Assembly (NCBI GenBank): GCA_963766195.1
Contig: CAVXYY010000008.1
Coordinates: forward strand, 124,001-188,000
Direction: 5' to 3'
From: JAHEFT01 sp963766195
Lineage (GTDB): Bacteria; Pseudomonadota; Gammaproteobacteria; Xanthomonadales; SZUA-36
DNA length: 64,000 nucleotides
Under the pieces are notes generated by a model. It saw only the letters and a program-made list of their open reading frames with translations. It ran no database searches and was not told where the DNA came from. Positions 39,978 through 48,990 of this stretch are shown one piece after another. The position numbers and the translations under genes are program-made. Each line of letters begins with the position of its first letter. Position 1 is the first letter of the stretch.

Positions 39978-41353
39978 TCAGCATTCAATCACGTTGACGG
40001 CCAGGCCGCCCCTTGAAGTTTCCTTGTAGTGACTTTTCATGTCAGCGCCTGTCTCGCGCATGGTCTTGATTACTTTATCAAGTGACACGCGGTGTTTGCC
40101 ATCACCGCGAGCGGCCATCCGCTGGGCGTTGATGGCTTTGACCGCCGCCATCGCGTTGCGTTCGATGCAGGGGATCTGCACCAATCCGCCAACCGGGTCG
40201 CAGGTCAGGCCGAGGTTGTGTTCCATCCCGATTTCCGCGGCATTTTCGATCTGGCTCAGTGTTCCTCCCATCGCGGCGGTCAGCCCGCCGGCCGCCATCG
40301 AGCAGGCGACCCCTACCTCGCCCTGGCAGCCCACCTCGGCGCCGGAGATCGAGGCATTCCGGACATATAGAATGCCGATCGCTCCGGCCGTCAGCAGAAA
40401 TTCGATGACTCCGTTTTCACTGGCGCCGGTGACGAATTCACCATAATAGCGAATGACCGCAGGCACAACGCCTGCGGCGCCATTGGTCGGCGCCGTGACT
40501 ACGCGCCCGCCGGCGGCGTTTTCCTCGTTCACCGCCAGCGCGTACAGGTTGACCCAGTCCAGCGTGGAGAGCGGGTCTTCGCCCTTGGACTGTCGGTTAA
40601 GTTCCTGGTAGAGCCTCGGCGCGCGCCGGATAACCTGCAGACCGCCGGGGAGCACCCCGTCCTGGCGGAATCCGCGTTCCATGCAGGCCATCATCGCATC
40701 CCGGATTTGCAGCAGCCCGGTCCGGACCTCCTCCTGCGGACGCCAGGTGCATTCATTGGCCAGCATGATGTCGGAAATTCGCCTGTTTTCCCTGGCGCAA
40801 AGAGCAAGCAACTCATCGCCGGTGCGGAACGGAAACGGCAACTGGGTCTCGTCGGCAACGATCCGGTCCTCGGCTGCCTTGTCCTGGTTGACCACGAAGC
40901 CGCCGCCCACCGAGTAGTATTCGCGGGATTCCAGCACCGCGCCTTGTTCATCGAACGCCTCGAAGCGCATGCCGTTGGGGTGGTGGGGCAACAGTTCCCG
41001 CTTGCGGAACAGCAGGTCGGACTTTTCGTCGAATGAAACAGGCCGCCGGCCCTGCAGATTGATCTGTTTCTGCGCCCTGATCTGTTCCAGTGCCGCGTCG
41101 ATCTGATCGGGGTCGATCGCGATCCGGCATCGCGCCCTGCAGCCCCAGCATGACGGCCTTGTCGGTACCGTGGCCGCGCCCCGTGTGCGCCAGGGAGCCG
41201 TACAGACTGACGCGGATGCGCCGGGTGCCCTGCAGCAAAGCCATTGCGCTCAAGACGCTGTGCAAACACGCAGGCCGCTTTCATCGGGCCCACGGTGTGA
41301 GAACTCGAAGGCCCGATTCCGATCTTGAACAGGTCAAATATGCTGACGGCCAT
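39978..41353 (-). CDS. sdaA: L-serine ammonia-lyase (iron-sulfur), frameshifted
   Basis: SdaA deaminates L-serine to pyruvate using a 4Fe-4S cluster. The N-terminus has SIFDLFKIGIGPSSSHTVGPM. Two one-base insertions (about 41237 and 41128) interrupt the beta domain; removing them joins LERNG to LLQGTRRIRVSLYGSLAHTG and GAMP to IAIDPDQIDAAL. The C-terminal half is unbroken with VGGLVQIPCIERNA, AGGLTAAMGG and the final NVIEC, where cysteines bind the cluster and the tail. The rebuilt length is about 458 residues. Confidence 0.92.
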
Positions 41354-41411
41354 GCGTTTTCGCCCGGAATCCTGCTTGATTGTCGATTGCGCGAGTTTAA
41401 CCTGCCAGAAT

Positions 41412-41689
41412 ATGCAAATGACAGCAGACGAACCATTGATCCTGTTTTCGACGGCAGAACTGCCACCTGTGTGAACTGGCCATCACGATGCTGGACCAGG
41501 CGGGCGTCGGCTGGCGGCTGGTCGATATCGATGCAGATGCGGAACTGGTCAACCGCTACGGCAACCACGTACCGGTGCTGCTGCACCGGGAGTTCAGGCA
41601 GGGAGTTGTTTTTTCCCTTCAACGAGGACCAGGTTGTGGTTTTTGCTGCGGGTTCAAAAGTAAAAGGGGCCGGATACATTTTGATCTGA
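41412..41689 (+). CDS. Glutaredoxin-like protein (Glrx-like family), frameshifted
   Basis: This is a small thioredoxin-fold protein of about 91 residues. Removing one C near 41460 gives the redox motif CHLCELAITMLDQAG. The frame continues with VGWRLVDIDADAELVNRYGNHVPVLL, where VPVL is the cis-proline region. Removing one T near 41602 gives SGRELFFPFNEDQVVVF. Both lesions are single insertions. The end runs into the hairpin at 41663-41709, so the true stop is unsure. It is divergent from sdaA. Confidence 0.72.
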
Positions 41690-41709
41690 AAACGTACTCC
41701 GGCCCCTTT
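41663..41709. terminator. Hairpin between convergent genes
   Basis: A perfect 12-base stem, AAAGGGGCCGGA / TCCGGCCCCTTT, with a partly paired loop lies between the glutaredoxin-like gene and pspC. It fits a bidirectional terminator or a mobile REP-like hairpin. Confidence 0.65.
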
Positions 41710-41710
41710 C

Positions 41711-42028
41711 TTAAACCCGCTCAGGGCCGAACATGTCACGCAGGGACGCCGCAAACTTCTCCACCATCTCCCGGATGATGATCGCCAGCCCGGAAAAGAA
41801 CTTGCGCGTGCGCTCTTCTGTTTCGCTCAGCGCGAAACCGAGAATGACGTAAGCTGCAACTGCCGGAAGCGTCCAGAACAGCGCGAGGACGATGGCGGCA
41901 AGTCTGAAAACCCAGGGTTCCTTGCCGGATTTCGCGGCCATGGCCTTGCACACGCCGAACACGATCGGCTGCCCCGGCCGGCCATTGAGGGACTCGCGAA
42001 TCTCATTGATGACGTTGTCTGCAGACAT
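41711..42028 (-). CDS. PspC-domain membrane protein
   Basis: The 105-residue protein has a PspC core: FGVCKAMAAKSGKEPWVFRL, then one hydrophobic helix pair (LAAIVLALFWTLPAVAAYVILGFAL). PspC proteins sit in the inner membrane and take part in phage-shock or envelope stress sensing. No other psp gene is nearby, so it may act alone. The gene is complete. Confidence 0.83.
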   Translation of the reverse strand: MSADNVINEIRESLNGRPGQPIVFGVCKAMAAKSGKEPWVFRLAAIVLALFWTLPAVAAYVILGFALSETEERTRKFFSGLAIIIREMVEKFAASLRDMFGPERV

Positions 42029-42112
42029 GGCTTACTCCCGGTTGGTGTTCACTGCTAATATTAATAATGCAGAATGCGTGCCATCAAAACATGGCCCAGA
42101 AGTAAGGATATG

Positions 42113-42274
42113 GGAGCCTGTCTGACTCAACATGATCTACTGCGGAAAAGCCGAGTTTGGCCAGATTTCCCGCTCTTTCTCGTTAAATAGCGGTGCTATT
42201 CGCCTCAAAAGACCGAAAAATCTGACTCAAACCGGCTTTCCCTCGCTACGATCATGTCAAATCAGACAGGCTCC
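42113..42274. repeat. Large imperfect palindromic element, copy B
   Basis: The 162-base element fills most of the 322-base gap between pspC and the DAK2-DegV gene. Its 25-base ends (GGAGCCTGTCTGA... / ...TCAGACAGGCTCC) pair with a few mismatches, and pairing continues inward to a central AATAGC-GGT-GCTATT at 42186-42200. The centre of symmetry is exact. Confidence 0.78.
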
Positions 42275-42350
42275 TGGTGTAAATTTCCGTTTAAAGTCCC
42301 GGCGAAATTTGCCAATCGCTGGGGGAATTGACCATATAATCAGCGTACTC

Positions 42351-44163
42351 ATGGGACGATCATCCAAATCCATTGCCTATCTCGATGCTCCGCGCATGTT
42401 GCGCGCGCTTTCAGCCGGTATCGGCCACGTCTTCCAGCGCCGGGAATACCTGAACCGCATCAATGTGTTTCCGGTGCCGGACGGCGATACCGGCACCAAC
42501 ATGGCCTTCACCTTCAAAACCATCCTGGAGGCGACGGCCACCTCGCCGGATGAGCGGGTCGACGAACTGATGAACCACGTGGCCGATGCCGCGCTGGATG
42601 GCGCACGGGGCAATTCCGGCGCGATCATGGCGCAGTATTTTCATGGCTTTCGCAAGGAGGTCGCCGGCCTGCGGCAGTTGACCGCTGATCAATTCGCCCG
42701 GGCGGCATCGGCCGGTGCGGCCGCGGCCTGGACGGCCATGTCGAAGCCGGTGCCCGGCACCCTGCCAACGGTGCTGGATGATTTTTCGCAGGAGCTGTCC
42801 CGGCGCGTGGCCGCGGGTGTCAGGGATATCAAACTGCTGATCCGGCACGGACTGGACGCAGCGCAGGTTTCCCTGGACAACACGCCCAATCAACTTGCTG
42901 CGCTGAAGCAGGCCGGCGTGGTCGATGCCGGCGGGCAGGGATTCGTGGATCTGCTCGACGGAATCTGGACCTTCATCGTCAGCGGTGAAGTTGAAAACAC
43001 GGTCGCCGACCTGCAGGCGGATTTGACCGGGAAGCTCCAGGAGTTCGAGGTCGGCGAGCATCGCTTTTGCACCGAGTGCGTGGTGGAGGGCGACAACATC
43101 GACCGGCAGGCCGTGATGGCGCGGATGGAGTCTCTCGATGCGAGTTCCCTGGTGGTGGCTGGCGGCCGCAAGCGGGTGCGGGTGCATATCCACGTGAACA
43201 ACCCGGCCGAAGTGTTTCTGGCCTGCGAGGAGTTCGGCCAGATCAAGCAACAGAAAGCGGACGACATGGAGCGTCAGCATGGCTTGCTGGATCATTCGGG
43301 AGAAGTGGCCATCGTCACCGATTCCGGCGGCGACATTCCGCCTGACGAAGTGGAAAGACTGGGCATCCACGTGGTGCCGGTGCGGCTCAGTTTCGGTGAC
43401 CGGGAATATCTCGATGGCGTGTCTCTCAGCCCGGCAGAGTTTTACAGGATGCTCAGCGAATCCGACAGAAGCGCCGCTGACTTCGCAACCGCCGGCGCAG
43501 GATTTTGCCCGTGTTTACTCGCTGCTGACTTCCCACGGTTACCGCGTGATCTCGATCGGGCTCTCCGCCCAGCTCAGCGGCACCACTTCCGCCGCCCGGC
43601 AGGCGGCAAGCCGTCCTGAATCCGGTGAAGTGCTGGTGATCGACAGCCTCAGCGCCACGGCCGGCCAGGGTCTGCTGGCGATGGCGGCGGCCGAGGCCGC
43701 TCTGAAAGGAGCCTCTGCCAATGAAGTCGAAACGCTGATCCGCGAATTGATTCCCCGCACCCGGGTTTTCGCGGTGGCCGATGACTTGTCCTACGCGGTA
43801 AAAGGCGGGCGTGTTCCCGCCTGGGTCAAACGGATTGCAGACTGGCTTCACCTCAATCCGGTGTTGACTGCCACCCCGGAGGGTAAGGTGGGGCTGAGCG
43901 GCTTTCACCTGGGAGGCGGAGCCAACCCGGCGAAGCTGGCGCGAACGGTGATCGGTAAAATGGAGCCCGAATCGATGTACCGGGTGCTGGTCGCCCACGC
44001 CAACAATGAAACAGGCGCAGCCCAGGTCAGGCAGCACATCCTGGAACAGCACCCACGGATTCATTCCTGCCACATCACCGAGGCAGGGCCTGCCCTTGGA
44101 GTCCATTTCGGGCCCGGTTGTCTGATCGCCGGATTTACTCCGCGGATAGGAAAGCCCGGTTGA
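42351..44163 (+). CDS. DAK2-DegV fusion (fatty-acid kinase-like), one frameshift
   Basis: The start is ATG at 42351 (MGRSSKSIAYLDA). Residues about 15-200 are a DAK2/DhaL-type kinase domain with NVFPVPDGDTGTNM and GARGNSGAIMAQY. The middle region resembles FakA. Residues about 320-600 are DegV (lipid-binding): AIVTDSGGDIP, TSQPPAQDF and DDLSYAVKGGRVP. One extra base near 43484 breaks the frame just before TSQPP. In Firmicutes the separate FakA and FakB proteins phosphorylate fatty acids; here both parts are on one chain. It precedes plsY, which uses acyl phosphate. Confidence 0.88.
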
Positions 44164-44208
44164 TCCTGCGCAAACGCCCACGGCCCGACTTGCGGTATTC
44201 TGGTACCG

Positions 44209-44841
44209 ATGATTGACCTGCTGATTGAAGTACTGCTCGCTTATCTGCTCGGCTCGGTATCCGGCAGCATGGTGCTGGGCGCGGTGAGGCACGTGGACAT
44301 CCGCAAAAGCGGCAGCGGCAATGCCGGCGGCACAAACGCGTTCCGCACCCAGGGTTTCTGGTTTGCACTGGGTGTTGTTGTGATCGACATTGGAAAAGGA
44401 GCCCTGGCTGTCGCCTGGATACCCGGTCTTACGCTGACAGCGCTGGGGCAGCCGGTCTCTCTGGAAGTACAGGCGCTGGCCTGCGGCTTCGCCGCCGTCG
44501 TCGGACATTGTTACCCGGTCTGGTACGGTTTCCGCGGCGGCAAAGGTGCTGCAACCGCGGTAGGTGCCATTGCGGTCATTGCACCGGTTGTGTTGCTGCC
44601 GATGATCTTGATCTGGCTGCTGGTCCTGGTGCTGACCGGTTGGGTCGGGCTGGCAACCATGCTCGCAGCCTGCAGCCTGGTGCCGGTTTTCATCTGGCTG
44701 GGTGTTTCCACGCCGGTGCTTTGGTTTGGTATTTTGCTGGCAGTTTTTATTGTCATCATGCATCGCTCCAACATCGTAAACATGCTCAATGGCTCGGAAT
44801 ACAAGTTCCAGAAAATCCGGATCATCAACTGGTTCCGCTGA
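44209..44841 (+). CDS. plsY: Acyl-phosphate glycerol-3-phosphate acyltransferase
   Basis: PlsY makes lysophosphatidate from acyl phosphate and glycerol-3-phosphate in the inner membrane. The 210-residue protein has about five helices and family motifs SGSGNAGGTNAFRTQG, VVGHCYPVWYGFRGGKGAA and MHRSNI. It lies 45 bases after the DAK2-DegV gene, a pairing that could link fatty-acid phosphorylation to phospholipid synthesis. The gene is complete. Confidence 0.95.
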   Translation: MIDLLIEVLLAYLLGSVSGSMVLGAVRHVDIRKSGSGNAGGTNAFRTQGFWFALGVVVIDIGKGALAVAWIPGLTLTALGQPVSLEVQALACGFAAVVGHCYPVWYGFRGGKGAATAVGAIAVIAPVVLLPMILIWLLVLVLTGWVGLATMLAACSLVPVFIWLGVSTPVLWFGILLAVFIVIMHRSNIVNMLNGSEYKFQKIRIINWFR

Positions 44842-44851
44842 CATTCCCTCC

Positions 44852-45685
44852 ATGAGTCAGACCGTGCCGCAGGATCCACTTGACGTCGGCGAGATCCGCA
44901 AAAGTATGGCTGCTGCGTCCCTTTCCGGGTTGCGACAGCTGACCTTGTTAACTCAAACCGATTCAACCAACACGGCGATTTTACGGATGCCGGGCGACAG
45001 TCAGCATGCCCATGCGGTGCTGGCCGATCAGCAGACCGGTGGCCGGGGAAGGCGACAGAAATCCTGGCATTCGCCCGCAGGCGGGAACATTTATCTCAGC
45101 CTCGGCTGGTGGTTCCGCCAATGTGACCGGCCGCTTTCAACGCTACCCCTGGTGGTCGCCGTTGCCGTGTGCCGGGCACTGAGCCGCGCCGGTTTACAGG
45201 GGCATGGGATCAAGTGGCCGAACGATATCCTGGTCGGCAAAAAAAAACTGGCCGGAATCCTGGTGGAAGCGCAGTCATCAGGCCGGAACCCGGCGCTGGC
45301 GGTTGCCGGCATTGGACTCAATGTCCGGATGCCGCGATTTGATGAACAAAACCTGTCTGACATGATCGACCGGCCCTGGACCGACCTTGCAACCGAGATG
45401 AAACCGGCAGGCGCCGGGATAAGTCGAAACCGGCTCGTGGCCCTGCTGCTCGAAGAGTTATTGGCGGCGCTGGATGGTTTTGAATCGAACGGTTTCGCAC
45501 CTTTCAGCGACGCCTGGCGGAAGCGGGATTTGCTGCAGGGGAGAAAAATCACGCTGGAATTCAATGGACAGCAAATTTCCGGAGAGGCCCGGGGCGTGGA
45601 CAACAACGGCGGCCTGTTGTTGAAGACCGGTCTTGCAGACATCCAGGTTTTTCATGCCGGCGAAGTGAGTGTTCATTATGACTGA
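44852..45685 (+). CDS. birA: Biotin-[acetyl-CoA-carboxylase] ligase, no HTH domain
   Basis: The product has about 277 residues from the ATG at 44852 (MSQTVPQDP). The ligase motifs are QTGGRGRRQKSWHSPAGGNIYLS, here GRGRR plus the biotin loop, and KWPNDILVGKKKLAGIL. The C-terminal domain has GRKITLEFNGQ and GVDNNGGLLL. The N-terminal DNA-binding domain of E. coli BirA is missing, so it should not repress biotin genes. It overlaps coaX by 8 bases. Confidence 0.93.
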   Translation: MSQTVPQDPLDVGEIRKSMAAASLSGLRQLTLLTQTDSTNTAILRMPGDSQHAHAVLADQQTGGRGRRQKSWHSPAGGNIYLSLGWWFRQCDRPLSTLPLVVAVAVCRALSRAGLQGHGIKWPNDILVGKKKLAGILVEAQSSGRNPALAVAGIGLNVRMPRFDEQNLSDMIDRPWTDLATEMKPAGAGISRNRLVALLLEELLAALDGFESNGFAPFSDAWRKRDLLQGRKITLEFNGQQISGEARGVDNNGGLLLKTGLADIQVFHAGEVSVHYD

Positions 45686-46457
45686 AGCAACCTTACTGAT
45701 TGACCAGGGCAACACCCGGCTGAAGTGGGTGTTGTCCGGAAACGGCGAACTCTTCGAGGAAAGCGCCGGGCGCGGTAATGCCGCGGATTTCATGGAGACT
45801 TGCCGTAGCGGCAGCCTGGGCCAACCCGTATCCATTCTGCTATCGAGTGTCGCTGGGGCCGCCGCGGTAGAGGAACTGGCCGGTTTCTGTAAATCGCTTT
45901 GGGGCCTGGAAGTGAGGCGGCTGAAGTCAGCCGGGCAGGGTGGCGGTGTCCGCAACGGCTACGCCGATCCGGAAACCCTGGGCATAGACCGCTGGCTGGC
46001 GATCATCGGCGCGGTGACACGTTACGGCACGCCGGTCGTTATCTGGGACCTGGGAACCGCGACCACGCTCGACGCGGTCGATGAAACCGGGCAGCACGTC
46101 GGCGGTATGATCTACCCCGGCCCGGCGACCATGCTCAGGGCCCTGGCGCGGGATACGAAACTCAAAGTTCCGGAGCAGCTCTCAGGCGCCGGAATGACAC
46201 CCGGCCGGTCGACTACCGCCTGTATCGAAAATGGAGTGTTCGCCGCGCAACTGGGCGCATTGAACCAGTTCCTGCGAAACCTGCCCGGGGCAGCAGGCGG
46301 GAATCCGAAAATCATCGTAACCGGCGGCGCTGCGGGAGAAGTTCTCCCCCAGCTGGATTTTTCGCACACCAGTGATCCGTGGCTGGTGTTCCGGGGCATG
46401 CTGTCAGAAGCAACTCCGGCAAAGGGCGCAACAGAATGCGCCCCGGCAGACTCTTGA
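45678..46457 (+). CDS. coaX: Type III pantothenate kinase
   Basis: CoaX phosphorylates pantothenate in the first step of CoA synthesis. The start is ATG at 45678 (MTEATLLIDQGNTRLKW), which includes the DxGNT phosphate loop. Further motifs are GIDRWLAIIGA, IWDLGTATTLDAV and VTGGAAGEV. The product is 259 residues. The birA-coaX pair is common in gammaproteobacteria. Confidence 0.95.
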   Translation: MTEATLLIDQGNTRLKWVLSGNGELFEESAGRGNAADFMETCRSGSLGQPVSILLSSVAGAAAVEELAGFCKSLWGLEVRRLKSAGQGGGVRNGYADPETLGIDRWLAIIGAVTRYGTPVVIWDLGTATTLDAVDETGQHVGGMIYPGPATMLRALARDTKLKVPEQLSGAGMTPGRSTTACIENGVFAAQLGALNQFLRNLPGAAGGNPKIIVTGGAAGEVLPQLDFSHTSDPWLVFRGMLSEATPAKGATECAPADS

Positions 46458-46535
46458 CCGCAACGGCGCGGTTTGCGTTATTCTAATGCCGTCGAAACAC
46501 ACTAAAAACCATAATCCCCAAGCACTGGATACCCG

Positions 46536-48056
46536 ATGAACACAGCACCTGCAACCCCATCCCAATCCCGTTCATTCACGACGATTTTCCTGATAGAAAT
46601 GTGGGAGCGCTTCGGCTTTTACGGCATGCAGGCGCTGATCGTCTACTACATGGTGCAGCAACTGGGCTTCCCCGATGAGCGCGCGACGCTGGTCTGGGGC
46701 GCCGCCGCAGCGCTGATCTACGTGGCGCCCGCGATTGGCGGGTGGATCGGCGACAAGATTCTCGGCACCCGGCGCACCATGTTGCTCGGAGCGGTGATCC
46801 TGTCCATCGGCTACGCCCTGATGGTGGTGCCGGGCCAGTCCGTCTGGTTCCTGTTCCTGGCTCTGGGTGTCATCGTGGTCGGCAACGGCCTGTTCAAGGC
46901 CAACGCCGGCAACATGGTGCGCAAGATCTACGAGGGCGATGATTCCAGGATCGACAGCGCCTTCACCATCTATTACATGGCGGTCAACCTGGGTGCGATG
47001 ATCTCGCAGTTACTGACCCCGTGGCTGAAGGACTACGTCAACGAACACTACGGCGACGGCCTGGGTTGGCACATCGCCTTCGCGGTCTGCGCGGTCGGCC
47101 TGGTGCTGGGCCTGGTCAACTATGCCCTGATGCGCCGTGCCCTGGACCATATCGGTTCGGAGCCGGACGAACTGCCGCTGCACTGGGGCAAACTGGGCGC
47201 CGTGCTGGCCGGGGGCGTGCTGGCCGTGTTCGTATCCGCCTACATCCTGCAGCACCAGGGCGTCGCGCGGGCTTTTGTGTATGTCGCCGGCGTGGTGGTC
47301 ATCGGCATCTTTGCCTACCTGATCAGGATCGGCCAGCCCAGTGAACGCGCGGGCTTGATCGCGGCCCTGGTGCTGACGGTGCAGACGGTGTTTTATTTCA
47401 TCTTCTACCAGCAGATGTCGACCTCGCTGAACCTGTTTGCGCTGCGCAACGTCGACCCGTCTTTCAGCGTGTTCGGCGTGCATTTGTGGGACTGGTCGCC
47501 GGCGCAGTTCCAGGCCTTCAATCCGATCTGGATCTTTATTCTCAGCCCGGTCCTGGCCTGGGCCTACACGCATGCAGGCAAGTCCGGCAAGGATCTTTCC
47601 ATTGCCACCAAGTTCGCCCTGGGTTTCGTTCTCGTGGCTGCCGGTTTCTTTATTTACGGCGCCTCCGAATTCTGGGCCGATAGCCAGGGCAAAGTGTCTT
47701 CGTGGCTGATGGTGTGGGGCTATGGCGCCATTTCCCTGGGCGAGTTGCTGGTCAGCGGCCTTGGCCTGGCGATGGTCGCCCGCTACGTGCCGGCGCGCAT
47801 GGGCGGATTCATGATGGGCGCCTATTTCGTCGCCTCCGGTGTCTCGCAGTACCTCGGCGGCGTGGTCGCCACCTATGCCAGCGTGCCGCGCAATATCACC
47901 GATCCGCTCGAGTCGCTGCCGATCTACACCAGCCTGTTCAACAAGCTGGGCATCGCCGCGCTGGTTTGCACGGTCATCGCCATTGCGGTGCTGCCGCTGA
48001 TGAAGCGCCTTTCAGACACGCACAGCTCGCATGCGAATGGAGGGTCAGGGTCATAA
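46536..48056 (+). CDS. Proton-dependent peptide transporter (POT family)
   Basis: The 506-residue protein has 14 helices. The family motif FLIEMWERFGFYGMQALIVYYM (shown in part: EMWERFGFYGM, with ExxER) and FTIYYMAVNLGAM are present. POT proteins import di- and tripeptides with protons. The gene is complete. A 78-base gap follows coaX. Downstream lies the duplicated tRNA promoter region. Confidence 0.93.
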   Translation: MNTAPATPSQSRSFTTIFLIEMWERFGFYGMQALIVYYMVQQLGFPDERATLVWGAAAALIYVAPAIGGWIGDKILGTRRTMLLGAVILSIGYALMVVPGQSVWFLFLALGVIVVGNGLFKANAGNMVRKIYEGDDSRIDSAFTIYYMAVNLGAMISQLLTPWLKDYVNEHYGDGLGWHIAFAVCAVGLVLGLVNYALMRRALDHIGSEPDELPLHWGKLGAVLAGGVLAVFVSAYILQHQGVARAFVYVAGVVVIGIFAYLIRIGQPSERAGLIAALVLTVQTVFYFIFYQQMSTSLNLFALRNVDPSFSVFGVHLWDWSPAQFQAFNPIWIFILSPVLAWAYTHAGKSGKDLSIATKFALGFVLVAAGFFIYGASEFWADSQGKVSSWLMVWGYGAISLGELLVSGLGLAMVARYVPARMGGFMMGAYFVASGVSQYLGGVVATYASVPRNITDPLESLPIYTSLFNKLGIAALVCTVIAIAVLPLMKRLSDTHSSHANGGSGS

Positions 48057-48091
48057 CCCTGGCTGTCCCGGGAAGATGTTGTCAGGAGGTC

Positions 48092-48120
48092 TTCGCTAAC
48101 GGCCCGACATGGTTTAGAAT
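48092..48120 (+). promoter_or_regulatory. Duplicated tRNA promoter, left copy
   Basis: TTCGCT, a 17-base spacer, then TAGAAT, followed by a C-rich start region. It is identical to the box ahead of the intact tRNA-Thr at 48912-48940. Here it could drive the truncated tRNA and the toxin-antitoxin genes. Confidence 0.55.
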
Positions 48121-48141
48121 ACGCCCCCCACGCGCTACATT

Positions 48142-48170
48142 GCCGGCATAGCTCAGTTGGTAGGGCAACT
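48142..48170 (+). pseudogene. Truncated tRNA-Thr 5' fragment
   Basis: GCCGGCATAGCTCAGTTGG and the following bases equal the first 29 bases of tRNA-Thr at 48962, with GAGC changed to GGGC. The sequence ends inside the anticodon stem, where the cassette begins. It cannot form a tRNA. Confidence 0.9.
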
Positions 48171-48274
48171 TTCGACTTAATTGACGTTATGCGTGAAATT
48201 CCTACGAATTTCCGGTGCTTATTCCGCCAGAACGTCACTAGAACGGATTTTACCAGTGTGCTAAATTCTGTTCC

Positions 48275-48490
48275 ATGAAAGTATCTGCCATCGAAAGTCT
48301 GGAGCTGCCCATATCGGAGCGCATTCAGTTGGTGACTGAAATTTGGGACAGCATTGCAGCAGTTCCAGAGCAAATTGAACTGACTCCATCCACTCGCAAG
48401 CTTTTGGCAAAACGCCTTGAAACGTTCCGTTTGAATCCCGATTCGGGGTCTCCCTGGGCAGCCGTTAGAAGCCGCATTATTTCCGAATGA
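48275..48490 (+). CDS. Addiction-module antitoxin (RelB/StbD-like short family)
   Basis: The 71-residue protein has SIESLELPISERIQLVTEIWDSIA, here the LELPISERIQLV and EIWDSI pattern of the short antitoxin family that is paired with ParE/RelE toxins. The stop overlaps the toxin ATG by 4 bases. Local AT content is higher than in the neighbouring housekeeping genes, suggesting transfer. A TTGACG box at 48181 with TACGAA 16 bases on may be its own promoter. Confidence 0.87.
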   Translation: MKVSAIESLELPISERIQLVTEIWDSIAAVPEQIELTPSTRKLLAKRLETFRLNPDSGSPWAAVRSRIISE

Positions 48491-48789
48491 CACCAGCCCT
48501 GGTCGTTGAACCAGCTGCAGAAGAAGACATTCTGTTAGGCTATCGTTGGTATGAAGAACGGCTGGTTGGTCTTGGTTTGGAGTTTCTCAAATCCCTTGAT
48601 TTGACTTTTTCCAAGATTCTGGAACATCCTTTTCTCTATGCAGAGGCCATTCCTGGAGTTCGTCGCTCAGTCATAAGAACTTTTCCATATTTGGTTTTCT
48701 ATGCTTGTGAGCCAGGTTTAGTTCATATACTGGCGATAATACATGCAGCACAAAATCCCTCCCACATCGCAACGAGACTCGACGCATAA
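48487..48789 (+). CDS. RelE/ParE family toxin
   Basis: The 100-residue protein has the family pattern: VEPAAEEDILLGYRWYEERLVGLG, then FLKSLD, and the core RRSVIRTFPYLVFYACE ending in VHILAIIHAAQNP. RelE toxins cleave mRNA and ParE toxins inhibit gyrase; the class cannot be settled here. It is co-translated with the antitoxin. The cassette sits between two tRNA-Thr repeats. Confidence 0.88.
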   Translation: MTPALVVEPAAEEDILLGYRWYEERLVGLGLEFLKSLDLTFSKILEHPFLYAEAIPGVRRSVIRTFPYLVFYACEPGLVHILAIIHAAQNPSHIATRLDA

Positions 48790-48894
48790 CAAGCGACTGT
48801 GATCCCAATTCAAGCATTCAGGTGTATTGGTCGACTCGCGCTCCGAGTTGAAATTTTGTCGATGGAGAGGTGAGAGCCCTGTCTTTGCCAGGAG

Positions 48895-48990
48895 GATGTT
48901 GTCAGAAGGTATTCGCTAACGGCCCGACATGGTTTAGAATACGCCCCCCACGCGCTACATTGCCGGCATAGCTCAGTTGGTAGAGCAACT
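48895..48990 (+). repeat. Direct repeat, right copy (tRNA-Thr promoter and 5' half)
   Basis: This is the right partner of 48075-48170 and includes the first half of the intact tRNA-Thr. The three mismatches suggest an event that is not very recent. Confidence 0.93.
48912..48940 (+). promoter_or_regulatory. tRNA-Thr promoter
   Basis: TTCGCT, a 17-base spacer and TAGAAT end 21 bases before the tRNA. The discriminator region is C-rich, as in stringently controlled stable-RNA promoters. Confidence 0.6.

Larger units (their letters stand above)
48075..48170 (+). repeat. Direct repeat, left copy (tRNA-Thr promoter and 5' half)
   Basis: The 96 bases match 48895-48990 with three differences (offset 820). 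The repeat covers the upstream promoter and tRNA-Thr from its first base to the anticodon stem. Together the copies flank a toxin-antitoxin cassette. Confidence 0.93.

Noticed and set aside
43453..44853. Long open frame on the minus strand (466 codons)
   Set aside because: It lies opposite the DegV domain and plsY, which have clear family motifs. Its translation is rich in His, Gln and Arg and has no recognisable domain.
48171..48894. Integron or insertion sequence around the toxin-antitoxin pair
   Set aside because: No transposase, integrase, attC-like hairpin or terminal inverted repeats are visible; only the tRNA-derived direct repeats flank it.
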